Below are positions 42,490 to 56,079 of a stretch of DNA of 64,000 nucleotides, piece by piece. Position numbers and translations under genes: made by a program. The DNA is taken from assembly GCA_025024175.1 (NCBI GenBank), contig QCXZ01000003.1, positions 42,928,257 to 42,992,256 on the forward strand. Reading direction: 5' to 3'. The stretch is from Rhyzopertha dominica. Lineage: Eukaryota; Arthropoda; Insecta; Coleoptera; Bostrichidae. The notes beneath the pieces were generated by a model. It was not told where the DNA came from, searched no databases, and saw nothing but the letters and a program-made list of their open reading frames with translations. Position 1 is the first letter of the stretch. The number at the start of each line of letters is the position of its first letter.

Positions 42490-45400
42490 CTTATTTAACA
42501 AGAATAAATTCAAGAAATTCACATAGAGCATGGTATGACATATGGATCAGTTTTCAACGTTATTTATTGATTTTCACATCTTTTGTTTTTGGTATATCAC
42601 CACAATTTTCGCACCACATGCCACCCATGCTAGCTACGCCACTGGACAAAATTAACTTTTGGCCTATGCAAAAGCCGACGCATGGCTGGCAAATGCTATA
42701 TAGAACGAACGAAAAAAAAAGGTGCTGTTGAAAACGGTTTACGTTTCTTTGGAGGTAATAGGGTTGAATTGAAAAAGTTTTTACATATTTTGGATTAGCT
42801 GCCTAACTATACCACGTAATTTTTTTTCGTGTGATGGTTATACGCTTAGGAGATTTTTAAGACGGGCGACCGTTGTAATCTAAGCAGGCGCAAAAATATT
42901 CAAACGCCGCGCCGGCGAAAAATTAATTTTATTACACATACGGATAGGTATTAGGTTTTTTTAATTAACATTATTGTCTTTGAACAAGAAATAAAAAACA
43001 AAACTCTTCATCAATCGGTATGGTTTCATTTCAAACGAAAACAGAAATACATTTTATAATAAAGCAATTTTATTTATTAAATAAATAAATATTTTGGAAA
43101 AAATACTTTCCTGGGATTATAATAATCAGGTTAATCCAACAATTTCTGCCTCCGCCCATGTTCGGTTTCTAACGTAAGACGGTAGTCGGGCTCATACGCC
43201 AACGGTATCTTAATTTTTTAATTTGAAGTGTGATATTGGAGCAGTAGGTGCATGATATACTTAATAATAACGGACTAGGGAAATATTATAGATCCGGTTT
43301 AACAAGATTGCGCTTTTGTTTGTAGTGGGTAGTTGGTAGGATGCATTATTTGTTTTTTACCGTTTTAATCATGCGGCTAGGCAAGCAGTCGTATAATTAG
43401 ATCTGATTCAGGCATAACGAGTACTCGACGAGTGAAAGAGTATTGTCTGCATTAATGCACATTAGCATAATGCATACTGTTGTCTTAACTGTTACTATTT
43501 CNACTACAATTTATTGGTTTTTCTAACTGGATAGGAAGTGAAATAAATAACATCTGCCCTGGTGGGATCGCGCTAAGAGTATTTGCTGTCACTTTCACAT
43601 TGCATATGGAATAATGACTAATTATTATTGGCGAAAATCCTTTTTTTACTAATTGTAGAACATATATTTAAACTCTTAAATCTGTATACGTACAAGTATC
43701 AAGTGAAGCACCAGAACATACAACCACAAAGACCATAAACACTAACATTAATTCTTAGATTTTTATTGAAGTGGTTATAATGTGATAATGGTAAAAATTG
43801 TACCGTTATTGACCGTTTATCTTTGATGTTAATTAAACCCAAGATAATGGTAAAGTTTGTACTCCAAAGAAAAAAAAAGTAATTTGAACTAAAATTATTC
43901 CTCGACTTTTTCTTCTACTTCCGCCACTTGATAAATGAAAGGAGCAATATAAATAAATGCAGAACACGATTACTTCTGGTCTGCTTGTTTATACACATGC
44001 CACGAAGCGAATTATAAGTAATGCTAATTCTAAAAACTGAAAGAGGGCAAAATCTTAATTCATTAAACGTCTGGTCCAAGCTACCACCTTTTTATGATTC
44101 CTTAGCTATTTGCTTAAATAATTGTTGTACTATGTTATATCTTAAATATATTCCATTTAGATAGCTAATCAAAATTGACTTAACGNTAATATTTCATTTA
44201 TTACAGNATTATACACAGTGCTAGTCTAAAATCTCCGTTCCTCCATTTAACTTTTGAATGCATTCATTTAGAACGTTTTGATAAAATCCGGGTGAAATGG
44301 CTAAAAAGTTACCTCATTTTCAAAATGGCGCCACAGTCAATACGAACTTGNAAATTGTGGATAGCAAGGGGATCATGTTACATCTTACTGGGGAGNCGCT
44401 TATNTACGTAATCACGTTTATTTAATTGAAATCAGTTAATCCATTCTGAAGTTATGATGATGGTTTCAATCTGAAAACGCTCCAGTGTCGCATTTGTTGA
44501 AGCTGAATTTGTTCAATTTCAAGTTAAAGAATGACCCATACTAAAGTCANAAATGAAATAAATTGCCTATGAAAATTAGCTATATTACTTTATTTGCNAT
44601 TTTATCTATAAAGTCGAGAAATTTNTTAAGTTATGTTCTACACCCTGTCGTACATCAAATGTTTACATATTCAGAATGTAAGTCGTACTTATATATATGT
44701 ATGTAAATCAAAGTCCATATATTGAAGTAATTAACCAACCCAAATTCCTAAAATTTTAAACGCTGTATGTCAAGGAAAAATAAACAACATATTTCCTAGT
44801 TTGGCACACAATTAATTCTTTAAGATGACAGAAGAAAATGTTTTCGAAGTATTTCATTTAAAATACAGGAATAGGTCTATAGACAATTATTATGGAGTAG
44901 CAGAACTGTGTATTAATAAATACTTATTTTAATACCTTGTATAACGAGTTTTTCACATTTTGTAGGTATTCTGTATAACAAATTTCCGAACTAGATTCCT
45001 AACTAGTTTACTAAATGACTACATTCTCCCAGTAATAATATTTTGAATTATCTTTTTTTTTAAAGAGAGAAGAACTGGAGCTTAAGCAATACCTACTTTC
45101 ACAATATATGCAAAAAGAGTTCTTAATGCCGCGAAGATGAATTTTTACGGAGATTGTAGGCAGGTGTGTTCTACATAATGAAAATTGTGTTATGGAAAGT
45201 AGTTATCTGTAGACATAGGCAGATTACTGTTATATACATAATTTGATGTATTCTGTTTCCCCAGTTGTCAATCTCCCATCTTCTTGAATTCCTGATAGCT
45301 CATCTCTGAATTGTAATATAATCGCGCATAAACGGAAAATAATTACTGTATAATCCGATAACTACGAGTTGCGACCTTCGCCACAGAGGTCAATCTCTTG

Positions 45401-46420
45401 GCTTGCATACCCAAAAAGCCCAGCTACATGCATATTTCAAACTTCTCACGACCGAAAATGTTTCTTACAGAAATTAATTCTTTTGTTAGGTGGCATTGAA
45501 GGTAGAATATGATCTGTGTCTAGCGCATATAGCTGACCTTGTTTTTTCTCCAGGAAAACAATTTAAACAAATCTTTCTATCCATGACTAAGTATGAGCCA
45601 TACCATAATTTATTTTATGTACCGATATGTGATCTGAACCTATGTAGCGCAACGACAGGTGGTAATTACTTTTACTGCTATATGTAGGATGGGTACTGCT
45701 AAACTTCAGTGCTAATGAAGAGATACTGTACTTGGAGTTGGCAGGTTAGGTAATAATATGCTTGCTCTATTTTATGATTAGTCGAAAAGGTTACTCTAAC
45801 GAAGCCTACATCCACTTTGCATCTTTAGAGGTGTCGCAGCATTTTATCGCGTATATTTGATGCCATCGCGGCGCTGCGAGGTTAGAAAGATCTTAATAGC
45901 CAACTAAACTAGTGATTTATGTCTAAGTAAAGTTTACCCAAAAATATACCATACCTATTTACGATCTTTTACAGTTTTGATTATTTAATAAGTTTAGTGC
46001 CTCCCCATTGTAAAACCGTAACCATCATTGTCTTCGGCAAGTTTAAAGTTGGTCAAACCACTGAACAAAGCCGAGGAAAAGTTATTGAATTACGTCTACC
46101 AATTAATTATTTTTATTGGTTTACTCGTTATTTGTAAGTTTTCGCAGACATTAATTTTGCTGATATTCCTTGGATGTTAGCTCTGATGGCTACCAACACT
46201 TTATAAAATAGTTTACCTGGCAAACTAAAAATAAAAAAATAAAATGAGATGCAGATAATAAGCCAATTTAAAAGAAATATTTAGGTAGTCGTAAATATAT
46301 AAGCAAATAAACAGCTGTGTTCCTGGTACTCTCCAAAACGTCCCAATATGNGCCATTAAGTATCTAGAGGATACCTGGCTCAGGACACCGTAAAAAAAAA
46401 TGGACGGGCAGAAGTAATAA
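42490..46420. other. No gene; hAT-type terminal motif at 42630-42649, several N positions
   Basis: Near 42649 the complement strand reads CAGTGGCGTAGCTAGCATGG, a typical hAT end, but no partner end was found. Single Ns cluster at 43502-44624. The rest is AT-rich with no feature I can support. Confidence 0.35.
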
Positions 46421-46439
46421 AACCTCTACGGATGCATCA

Positions 46440-46880
46440 CTGTCGCAGGGCAAGTCTGGTTAGTTAAATGATGCTTTGCTGCTTTCTGATGCAAAGGATG
46501 TAAAAGAAGCAAAAGTGGTTTACCACGAAAATATGTCAGCACACATATTTGAATACTGGTTTTCAGACAAATTGTTTCCTAATGTACCAAAAAATATAGT
46601 AATCGTGAAGAACAATGCAAGCTATCATTTGCTAGATCTATAAAAGAAGAAAATTGAGAGCTTTTGTATGCAAGTAACTTCTTTTTTTTGTGAAAGATAA
46701 AAAAACAGTTGTTGGAAGTTTTAAAAACATAAACCTTTGCAAAAAATAAAAAATCGACAAGATAGCCAAGGAACATGGATTTAAAGTTGCTCGTCTTCCC
46801 CCTTATCACTGATGCTATTTTAATAGGTTCTAGTTGATATGAGGAAGTAAAGGAATAACGCCTCTCCGAAATTTAATAGT
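46440..46880 (+). pseudogene. IS630/Tc1-type DDE transposase remnant
   Basis: Translated blocks read YHENMSAHIFEYWFSDKLF, then PNVPKNIVIVKNNASYH (the second catalytic Asp region, with D changed to N or K), and later IAKEHGFKVARLPPYH followed by FNRF, where the family has LNPIE. The order and spacing fit insect DDE_3 transposases, but stops and frameshifts interrupt it. It belongs to the same family as the fragment at 15400-15735. One N lies just upstream at 46351. Confidence 0.6.
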
Positions 46881-46949
46881 GGCACAATTAAACTTATTAA
46901 GGAGGAAGTTAGGAACATAGAACATGTTATTCGCGATGATATGTATAGA

Positions 46950-47230
46950 ACTAGATTGGTCACAGCAGAAGTGTCCACGTCGCGACCCGACCCTGGGAGA
47001 GCTACTTGTAGTCCTGCTGATTCTGCTACCACCAAGCCATACAAGAACAAATAAGAAATAAGAATAGGAAACAAGAAGCGTAAAACCTTAAGACCACGTC
47101 TGACCAACATCTGTATAAAATAATGTGTGGATCTGCCAGGCCGAATGTACTGGCTGATTTATGCAGATTGAATGAGTGTCACGTCCTATGCCTACACGAA
47201 ATATATCGAGGGTCAGATAATAATAGATCG
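46950..47230 (+). pseudogene. Possible non-LTR retrotransposon endonuclease fragment
   Basis: RPNVLADLCRLNECHVLCLHE followed by YRGSDNN resembles the start of an AP-endonuclease domain of LINEs (pattern 'L..L..E..CDILCLQET..G'). The frame continues into unrelated sequence to 47398. A hydrophobic minus ORF over the same bases (46820-47110) is not supported. Confidence 0.3.
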
Positions 47231-47399
47231 GAAATTAAAAGCGGCGAAAATGATATTTTCTACAGCCTCCTATTCATCGTTGGCGAATTAAAGTCTACAT
47301 TTAAATCCCTGAAACCTAGAAAAAATAGAACAGATCCTGCCCTGTTTGTATACTGTGTAGGTCATTCAGATGTGTGTGAATCAGACACGATTAAATAAA

Positions 47400-50300
47400 T
47401 AACCTGATTTAATTATTCGTGATGACGAATCCAGTGAAGAAAATGACGCTTATGTTAATAGTCATAAGTTTAAGTTTTTTATTTATTTGTATTAGAAACA
47501 GTTATTAATTAATGTATGGAGGTAATTTTGAATTTTAATTAATTTCTGCATTTAATATTTCAATAAATTAAAATTGAGCACTCAAGATATAAAAATGCAT
47601 AATAGTTACATATGAGTAACGTTTTCTAAATATAATTGAATTATTATTACTTTCTCGTAAATATAAGAAAATTGTTTTTAATTTAAATTAATTTATGCGT
47701 TAAAGAACTCTCAGTAAATATAAATTCAGCTTAGTGAAGTTATAAAAATACATAATATACAAGCAAATTACGAATCTGGATAATTTAAAATTTAAAATTA
47801 CTGAAAAGAAATCCTGAATCTGCATTGACAGCATCTCTTTGGGACTAATTATTGTGGGCTGGAATTCGAGTTTGTGCTATTCGATCTTCATAAAAATGTA
47901 AATGTATCTTAAATATCGGATTAAGGTATATTTTGGGGTAAACTTTACCAACATATTAAAATAATGCGTAAAAAGGTAAAAAAAAATATGAAATAACATA
48001 ACAAATCTGGCCACCCAGAGGCTGCAATTTTGAAAATACTTTCGGCAAGGATTTTTGTACTTTTTCTTTGGAACATTAACATGGAATCACGATGGTTCAA
48101 GTGAAAATAAAAATGTAAATAGCTATCATTGCGGTTAGCAGATTAGGCGGCCTATTATATGCAAAGTTAAACATCACGTTAAATAGAATGTAGATTGCAA
48201 TTTTGAATGATATCTTTTACAAGTATGGTAATTTTTAGTATGTATATATATTTTTATAAAGGACGCTTTTGATTAAAAAAATGACAATTTTCAATCATTT
48301 TTTTTCGATTTGAAAGGCGATGATTTTGACAAACCAACTATTTTAATGCCACCGTTACAAGAGATTCAATTATGTTTAAACTTTGGTTTTGAGTGAACAA
48401 GATCTATTTTGATCTAAAGTAATTTAATGTGAGCGTAGACTAAAACCAGCTCACCTTTCTTTTTTCACTGCTATTGGAATAACAAAATTGTTACTTCTCA
48501 TAATTAATTTTACGACCTAAAATTACTGATAGTATAAGTAGGCAATCTCAAAACAGACTTTTCATGATAGTAAGTAAAACAACGCATCAGAAAATATTGT
48601 TTTAGATGAGCAGCTCCAGTTATATGATCTATGANATCTTCGTTAAATAACACACAACAATCGTAGCAGCTCGAATTGAGAAACAGCCCATCAACTCAAA
48701 ATTCTCTGAAAATGTCGGTAACGTATATTATTGGAATAATTTCCAATTTTAGTTTCACTGCCAGACCTTGGGGTACAAAATATCTAAATCTTGAGTCGGT
48801 TTTGCGATAAAATGCTACAATTCTACGAAAAGGTCTTTGATCTTGGTACCTACACAAAACAAGTTTTAAAGCTAATGACGCCATTCGTCCGAAAATAGAA
48901 TAAATGCCTACTACCTACTTAAAACTTACAATATTCTTCTTATGCTTGTAAGATTTTGTGAAATAGAAAAGCATTGGTGGAAGTATATTGTTAATGTTAT
49001 GTAGACATGATACCTAATGAGATTTTTCATCTACAGCAGAGCTACCATAGTCAATCAAAAGGTACTCGCATAGTCGTAACAAAGATTTGAGCAGACAATA
49101 AGTCAATCAAAACGTTGTGTACTTATGTAAATAGTTACATTAATGACCTGTACCAAGTTAACAACCGTAAACGCCACGGAATCTCTTTTTATGGCGAAAG
49201 TGTTTCGAGACAGTGGCGTAGAAAAAATATTTCCAAGTGTTTACTTCTATGTATACAATGACACCGAATGGTATTCTTATGTTTAATAGAAACTCGAAGG
49301 TCCAAAAAAGGCGTATCATGTATTTTATAGGATTAATATACGTAACAAATCCGAATAATTCTACGTAAGTTTTCTCACAGATTTCTTTTTATGTTAATCG
49401 AGAAAGTCGGCGTCGGCAAATGTGATTTAGATACAAATCTGCATTATGATCATGTTCACTTTGTNAACAGTCCCTTAGTTCCAGATAAAGAAACTAGTTC
49501 ACATAAATATATANTGGGGAACGTGAAGTTGTGTTACAAAATTAATTAAGACATAATGGACATTTTCCAAAATACAAGTGACAGTAGGGAAAGTGATCAG
49601 GATAGGACAAAGCAGATAAAAACGAAAATGCCAAAACTGGAAATGACAAGTATGTAGCGGGATCGAGCAGTAAATTAGCTGAATATTTTGAAATACTTAG
49701 TGAACAGTTGTCTGCTGCTTGCAAATTATGCAAACTTAGCAAGAAGAAATCCATCATAATCCGTTATTCTCTTTATCCATTTAAATTAATCCCTCTTTCA
49801 TTAACAAAATGTAAGACCGCAAAAAACTGTGTGCAAGAACAACGGCCAACTTGTTTTGACTCTTCATATGACACAAGTTAAGAAAAAATAAAGTAGACTG
49901 ACATGATGCGTCAATCTGACCCGAAACGGGTTCATTTTTTGAGTAAATAACTAAAGTAAAGTTGCACACATTATTCGAATGAAATACAGATTTATTCGTT
50001 TCGCTGTTTCTTTTACTGTTATGAATATTTGTGCCATTTATTATTCCATTTAAATATCTATTTCTTGTTTTGTAACGCCACTGGTCAAACCGTCAAACGA
50101 TTCAAGCTGTATTAGAAATTTTCCAACATTTTATCGTATGGTGGCGCAACGGACGCCTGTTCGAAGATATTCACATCGTTAAGAATGAAACAATGCGGGT
50201 TCGCACAATACAAAAATAAATTAGGAAACTGCGTGTTTAGGAGTTGTCAAGATAAATAACAGCTTGTCTTCTTGCCGCGGAGGATATATGCGCTCTGATG

Positions 50301-51900
50301 GCCTACATTTTTCGAACGGTTACCTACTACTGAAGATCCTTGATGCAACGGTCAGCTCTTAAAAAAACGGCTAGATTATTGCGTTATCGTCATGCTGGCT
50401 TGTTTATATAGCCGTAGCATTCAAATTACATGATTTATATAGTTTCGTCAAAATTTCGTAGACTTGTTTTATGATATAAAGAAAGACTTTCAAGAATTTT
50501 TTAAGTTTACTGGCCTCTTACCATTTTATTATGACCTAGAAACAGGTTAAAGCAATATGTTTCTTTATAGGTTGAACATTTTTGTTTAAAATTATAAGTT
50601 CAAAAAACAATTGAGTAGTTGCACGATATTCCCGTACGGCCTTAAATGCATAACATGTACTTCCATAAATATTTTATTTAATGTAATTACGGAAAAAGGC
50701 AGTTTAGGCATTATTTTCAAAACAAAACAAAATCAGCCTTTTGAGGTTGCGCAGTCATGCTAAGTCATTTAGCATTATGTATCAATTCCCACAATGGTAT
50801 TTCAGGGTTAGTATCGATTATAATCAGTCCTAACAGTTTCAGAATTAAACGCCCTGTAAAATAAATGCAAAAGGGGTAGTCTGATGCTAAGAAAGATGTA
50901 AATTGTAAAGATTCGGCAACTGTTAGAAATCAGACGTTGTATGCGTTTATGGGTAAGATCTGTTTTCGATTTATGTATGACTTGACTTTTAAATGAACAG
51001 TATATCTACTTAATAAATACGAAAGTTTAAGTATTCATGGCAGTAGTAGTGCTATGTGTAAAACTTTGTAGTGGAGGTGATTTTTTGTATATGACAAACT
51101 TCCAATTATAAACGTATACTATCACTTGAATTTAAAATTTTTATTACCATCTAGCCAAGCATCGCATGCTACATTACNTATAGCTTCTTGTGTTTATTTA
51201 ACTTTCTCCTATGTTTTATAGTTATATTATTTTAAGCTTTTAATAAAAGTCGAACACAAGAAATGGTTGCGTTTATCAGTTAATTGCCTACGAATGCGTC
51301 AATTAACGTAGTACGATGCAATTCAGGAAATACATTCGGCTACCAATGGAAATCCATAAAGCATGTCTTTTCATGTTGATCCCGTTGAACCGAACTAAAC
51401 TGAAAAAGGATATCGGTTTGTTCTGGTTCGATACATAATAAAACATTCGCGTAATCATGATCTTACTTTCCACTCTCAACTTAGTTGCTGTATTCATTGC
51501 ATCATTTATAATCGGCAACACACTTACATTTTTAATGCAAATAATAGTATTGAAATAATCATGAAAACTGAAACGAAAACCGTAAAAAAGACTGTTGTTT
51601 TTGTCGAAACGAAGACCGGGTATACTTTTTTTGTACATAAAACTGAACCGAAAGGAAAAAATAAGTTCGAAGGTTTGCTCTGTAGAGTGATGGTGTACCA
51701 AAGGTATGGTCTTTTGTTCAAACACAGTAGACATTCTTAGCTGCTTTAACCCCTACAATAATATAGCTAGAGCATCAGGTGCAATTTCATTTTAATGCTA
51801 ATGAGAAAAAGACACAAATGAAGTTTCAAAGAGGCGTACTTATGCTCCAACTGAGGCATTTTTAGAAAACATTGGCTTTCTTTCAAATACCTTTATATAT
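47400..51900. other. No recognisable feature
   Basis: This is AT-rich sequence with scattered N. A 143-codon minus ORF at 51303-51734 (Phe- and Ser-rich, no known motif) is the longest open frame here. Its composition does not argue for a gene. Confidence 0.4.
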
Positions 51901-51905
51901 CAAGA

Positions 51906-51955
51906 TCTGATCTGACCTAACCTGACCTGACCTAACCTGATCTGACTGACCTGAC
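51906..51955. repeat. Short interstitial telomere-like pentamer array (TTAGG/TCAGG variants)
   Basis: On the minus strand the core reads TCAGA-TCAGG-TTAGG-TCAGG then TCAGG-TTAGG-TCAGA in an unbroken 5-bp register, with more degenerate units on its side. TTAGG is the general insect telomere unit and TCAGG is known from beetles. Only about 7-10 units are present. Confidence 0.6.
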
Positions 51956-51959
51956 ACAT

Positions 51960-54900
51960 AGGCAGTGTTGCACCTAAAATGGATCTTCAAATCAGCTGAA
52001 AGTCAAGCTGCGTTGGAGGCGATGAATTTACATCTTACAAGGAAGAGATCTGTTGTTACTCAGTTACTAAAAGTAATCCACAGGTAGCGCGGTTAAATCA
52101 TATTTCAGTCGCAACAGATTTGACATTAACTTTTTTGCAGCGGTTTTAGGAATTCAGATATAGCAAAAAGAGGATAGCTTTACTTAAAAATCTCTCAATA
52201 TTACAGTAGCAAAATATTTGATTTCATTCTTCAGTAGCAGTGACATGTAATAATTGCCGGCCTTAAGGAAGAAGAATTGTGGACTTCTAAGTTTGAACAA
52301 CTGGGGTTGTGCGTAACATAAAAACAACACACATGACCGAAACTTAGGCTGTTATTCACATTAAATAATAAAAATGTATTATCAATAAATAAAATTAAAA
52401 ATATTACAGTGTAGCAACTGACCACCTTCTACCGCAAGAATAGTGCCGATGATCAGGCACAATATTTGAAACATTTTGAATATTCCACTGCTGAAGCATA
52501 AATTCTAGTGTCAACGAAGTGTGGCATACTGGAGTGTAATAATAGTAACATACGATGACAATTCCTTGCCCTGGTCTTGTCTTTCCACTTTCAAAACACA
52601 CCGGCGTGAAATGAGTTTACACGCTTTCAAACTTCAGGCCAACGCACAGCTCAAATTAAAATAGCTCTTTTAAATGAATCTGACGGCAACTGATGCATGC
52701 CGGACACATAATGGCCACTTCCGCAGAAAGAAAAAAAAATAAAAAACGGAACTGCTTGCAGTCAAACTTCGATGTGGTCGGGCGTATAAAATGTTATTAT
52801 ATTTAACATTTTCGTGAAGTGGAAACCCACAAGGTGATCTGGTTAGCCTTTTATAAGTAGAGGTCACGTTCTCCGCCAATTACTTTCTACTATGAGAATT
52901 ACACACCTACGGAACAAGTGTACCTGTTTCCAACTAAGAAAAAGGAACGCCACAAGACTGGCATTTCAATGAAGTTTAATTTTACTTGTCTAATTATTAC
53001 GATTCGATTACTTCACAGTAAAAAATTATGATCAAGACATTTCGACTATTACATAAAGATTATACAAGCTCTGGTTTGTTCATAGGGTAAAGAATGGACC
53101 TTACAGACATGAGCTTTCAGATACAGGTGAATCTAGATAATATTAGTGAAACTAAAATTCAGTATTGGAATTAAAATCTGCATAAGNTTCTGTTTTCTGC
53201 TGTGTGCAACAATAAGTGTCACTGCTGTGAATTATAAATTGAAATTAGGTAGGTAATTAAAGAATTTCCATCATAAAAATAAAAGTTTCTTATATCGTGC
53301 GATTATTTAAGCGTACGAAACGACTGTACATTGAGAACAGTTCACGCTATTGCTGCGAAGAAAACGTATTTTAGTTAAAATGTACGAAATATATTCACTA
53401 CAAATATTTTTAAGTTGCTACACGCAAATAACTCAAAAATTTGCCTATGAAATTTAAGTGGGATATAGACACTTATGAAATCTGTATTTAACTATCTACA
53501 AGTTTTGTTTGAATATTTCTCTCAAGTGCCATTGTGACGATACTGCAAAGCTATAAGATAGCCTCGAAACTTTAAAACCTTATTCAAATTTAACGAACTA
53601 GAACTCAGTCTAGAGAGATTCTATAAGAGATTAAGGTATATCTTTAACTGCTCCAAAATTGGTTTCTTTAGATAACAGTATAGGGTCTCTCATGCCTGGA
53701 CTTCTCGAAGGAATTAAAAGGACTGCTTATTATAAGAAAAGCAGCGATGAAAATCCTAGGCTGACAACATTGTTTGTTTTGGAATTATTACCAGAATTAA
53801 ATACAAACACATGTAATATAACAAATGTAATATTTCCCTCGAATTTTGGGAAAAATAAATAGGTAAGGCGGCTAAAATAGTACCTACACATTACACATAA
53901 CCCAGCGACAGTAATTTGATTTATTCAATAATTGTTAATTTTTTACACAACTTAATGAATATAATAATAAACATACCTTATATCTCTTTGTTGTTACTTA
54001 CGGTTACTGACAACGTGCGTTCTAGCATCAAATTTTTAAAGTATTCATTAAATCATCTCTCTGGTTGTAATCTTCATTAATATTTATTGACATATTTGCC
54101 CTTGATTGGACCTTAAATTCATAACGTAGGCCCAAAGAGCGAATGCGGCAAATGTATTTTATTTCTGTGTTTAGTCTAAGCACCTGGCTGATTTGACAAA
54201 AGAAATAATTATAATACTGTATAAAAATGGCTCTTACAAATGAAGGTACTACATACGATATCTTAGAGGTTTATTTTCAGTGTTAGAGTATCTAGTTTAT
54301 ACTACTCGTCATCCAGTTGTGTTGGCTTACAGATATATTGAACCGTGTATGAATATAAGAAAAGTTCGCAGAGTTAGCACACTCCAAAGGATTCTTACAA
54401 ACCCTCATACTACGATAAATACTGTTGATAGCTTTACTATTATCTGTATTATAATATTACGTATTGTCAATACAAATATTGACATCATTCAGAATGGCAC
54501 TTTAACATTTTCTAAATATTGTAAGAGGTAAAACTCGAATGCCCAGTGGAATGAGATTCATGATTTGGCATATATTACAGCTAAAGCCGCTCAGGAATAG
54601 AGCAGTATGATAATGTGACACTGTTTAGATATTGCTTGCGTCTAATATTCAAGTTGTGTACATACATTCGTGCGAAAGTGAATTTTGTAGTATAGGTACT
54701 GGTGTGTTTTATACTGTAATATTTTGTGAAACATACATGCTCGCTAAGAAAAATGTTGTGCTTAACCAGAAGTCAGTTCATCCCCGAATATTTTCGCCTA
54801 ATGCTGGACAAAACATTAACACGAACTTTGTAGGCGTTGAAATCTGTTCCTATTGTTCATAAACCATGTTTTAAATGTGATACCACTAGAGGTTCAATTC

Positions 54901-55085
54901 TAGAATTCTACAAGTCTTTACGTCTATATTTTTATATTGGTATAAGTTCGGGAATCTAGTCTACATTACCTTACTCACACAGGATTCAAATTTTAAATTA
55001 GTATAAAGACTTAATCCTAGTCTTTGTGCTGACTACACACATGGAATGGGTTTATTATTTACGTATAGTTTTGTCAGTTCTCTGT
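51960..55085. other. No recognisable feature
   Basis: Short ORFs (for example 53659-53862, which begins just after a CTTTAG acceptor-like site, and 54280-54531) have no family match that I can recognise. No repeats stand out. Confidence 0.35.
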
Positions 55086-55089
55086 AACT

Positions 55090-55736
55090 CTTTCTGCTTT
55101 GGGTGTGGCTAAACAGCATCACCACGGACTTGCTGGAGATTATAGTATTTTTTAAAGAATTTAACCGCAGCACTAAGATCCTGTTTCATCACCACTTTTG
55201 CGTGTTCTAAAAGAAATAAAGCTCGACATCTTCTATATAGTATACGATTTTACAATGGATCACTGCCTTTTGCAATGACCAAATATATTTAGTGAAAAAT
55301 ACGGTGTCTAATGTGGAGCCGCGCGGAACCTCAGCTATAACTGGCAATGGTTGTGACATACATATTTTACAATTTACTAGATTGTAACCTGTTAAGATAA
55401 GCAAGGCTGATGTGTCTACTCTAAGAAATGCAAAGTAGCCACGAGCAGTTCATGGCTGACAGGCTATAACATGATCAAACGCGCTAGGAAATTGAAGAGC
55501 ACTAATGTAATCTTTTTCTGTAACTGCCGAAAACGATGTTGCACAATCATACACTTTGCGAAATCCATACTGGATTGATATCTTGATGACAGGATATTTT
55601 TTTTATTCATGCAAGCGTAGAGCTGCTTGTATACTGTCATCTCCAGCAATTTTGAAAGCAGTTGTAATGTACTAATTGGACCAAATTTTTCAAATTTAAT
55701 AGCATAGGATACTTTAGGTATATATAGACTACACAA
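55090..55736 (-). pseudogene. Non-LTR retrotransposon reverse transcriptase fragment
   Basis: The upper part (55464-55736) reads FGPISTLQLLSKLLEMTVYK, then QLYACMNKKNILSSRYQSS, then LVLFNFLARL, corresponding to LINE RT blocks 'YRPIS.L....K..E......L' and 'L..LDFS.AFD'. The lower part (55207-55404) reads LPVIAEVPRGSTLDTVFFTKYI followed later by YYIEDVELYFF, where the YADD box has become YIED. Frames are separated and the catalytic box is lost, so it is inactive. Confidence 0.7.
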
Positions 55737-56079
55737 ATTCGATCTATAATGAAAACATAGTTGAATACTTACAAAAATATTTGGAGTAAAAGTTGTATAA
55801 AATTAATTTCATACTTATAAAATAAATGCGTTTGTTAGTTTTACCTAGATTTGGTTTAAGTAGCACCATTACGGAGTTATTTCACATTTTTTTTTGCAAA
55901 ATTTGACGTTTAGAGTGTTTGCAGCCATTTTCAAGTTTTGAAGCAAAAGCATTGAGAGCTACATTTCATGAGAATACTTTTGTATAAGAAGACGCAACTG
56001 TCATTATTACACAACTGAGAATCCTCATTTGATAAGGCCATTGGACTATTGGACCATCAACATACGTAGTCTTTGAATG

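Noticed and set aside
46820..47110. Minus ORF with a signal-peptide-like start (hydrophobic, ending VVAESAG), considered as the missing first fw exon
   Set aside because: No suitable phase-1 donor follows, and the same bases read on the plus strand resemble retrotransposon coding sequence.
51303..51734. 143-codon minus ORF, longest outside the repeats
   Set aside because: Phe/Ser-rich composition typical of AT-rich noncoding DNA, overlapped by a second open frame; no recognisable motif.
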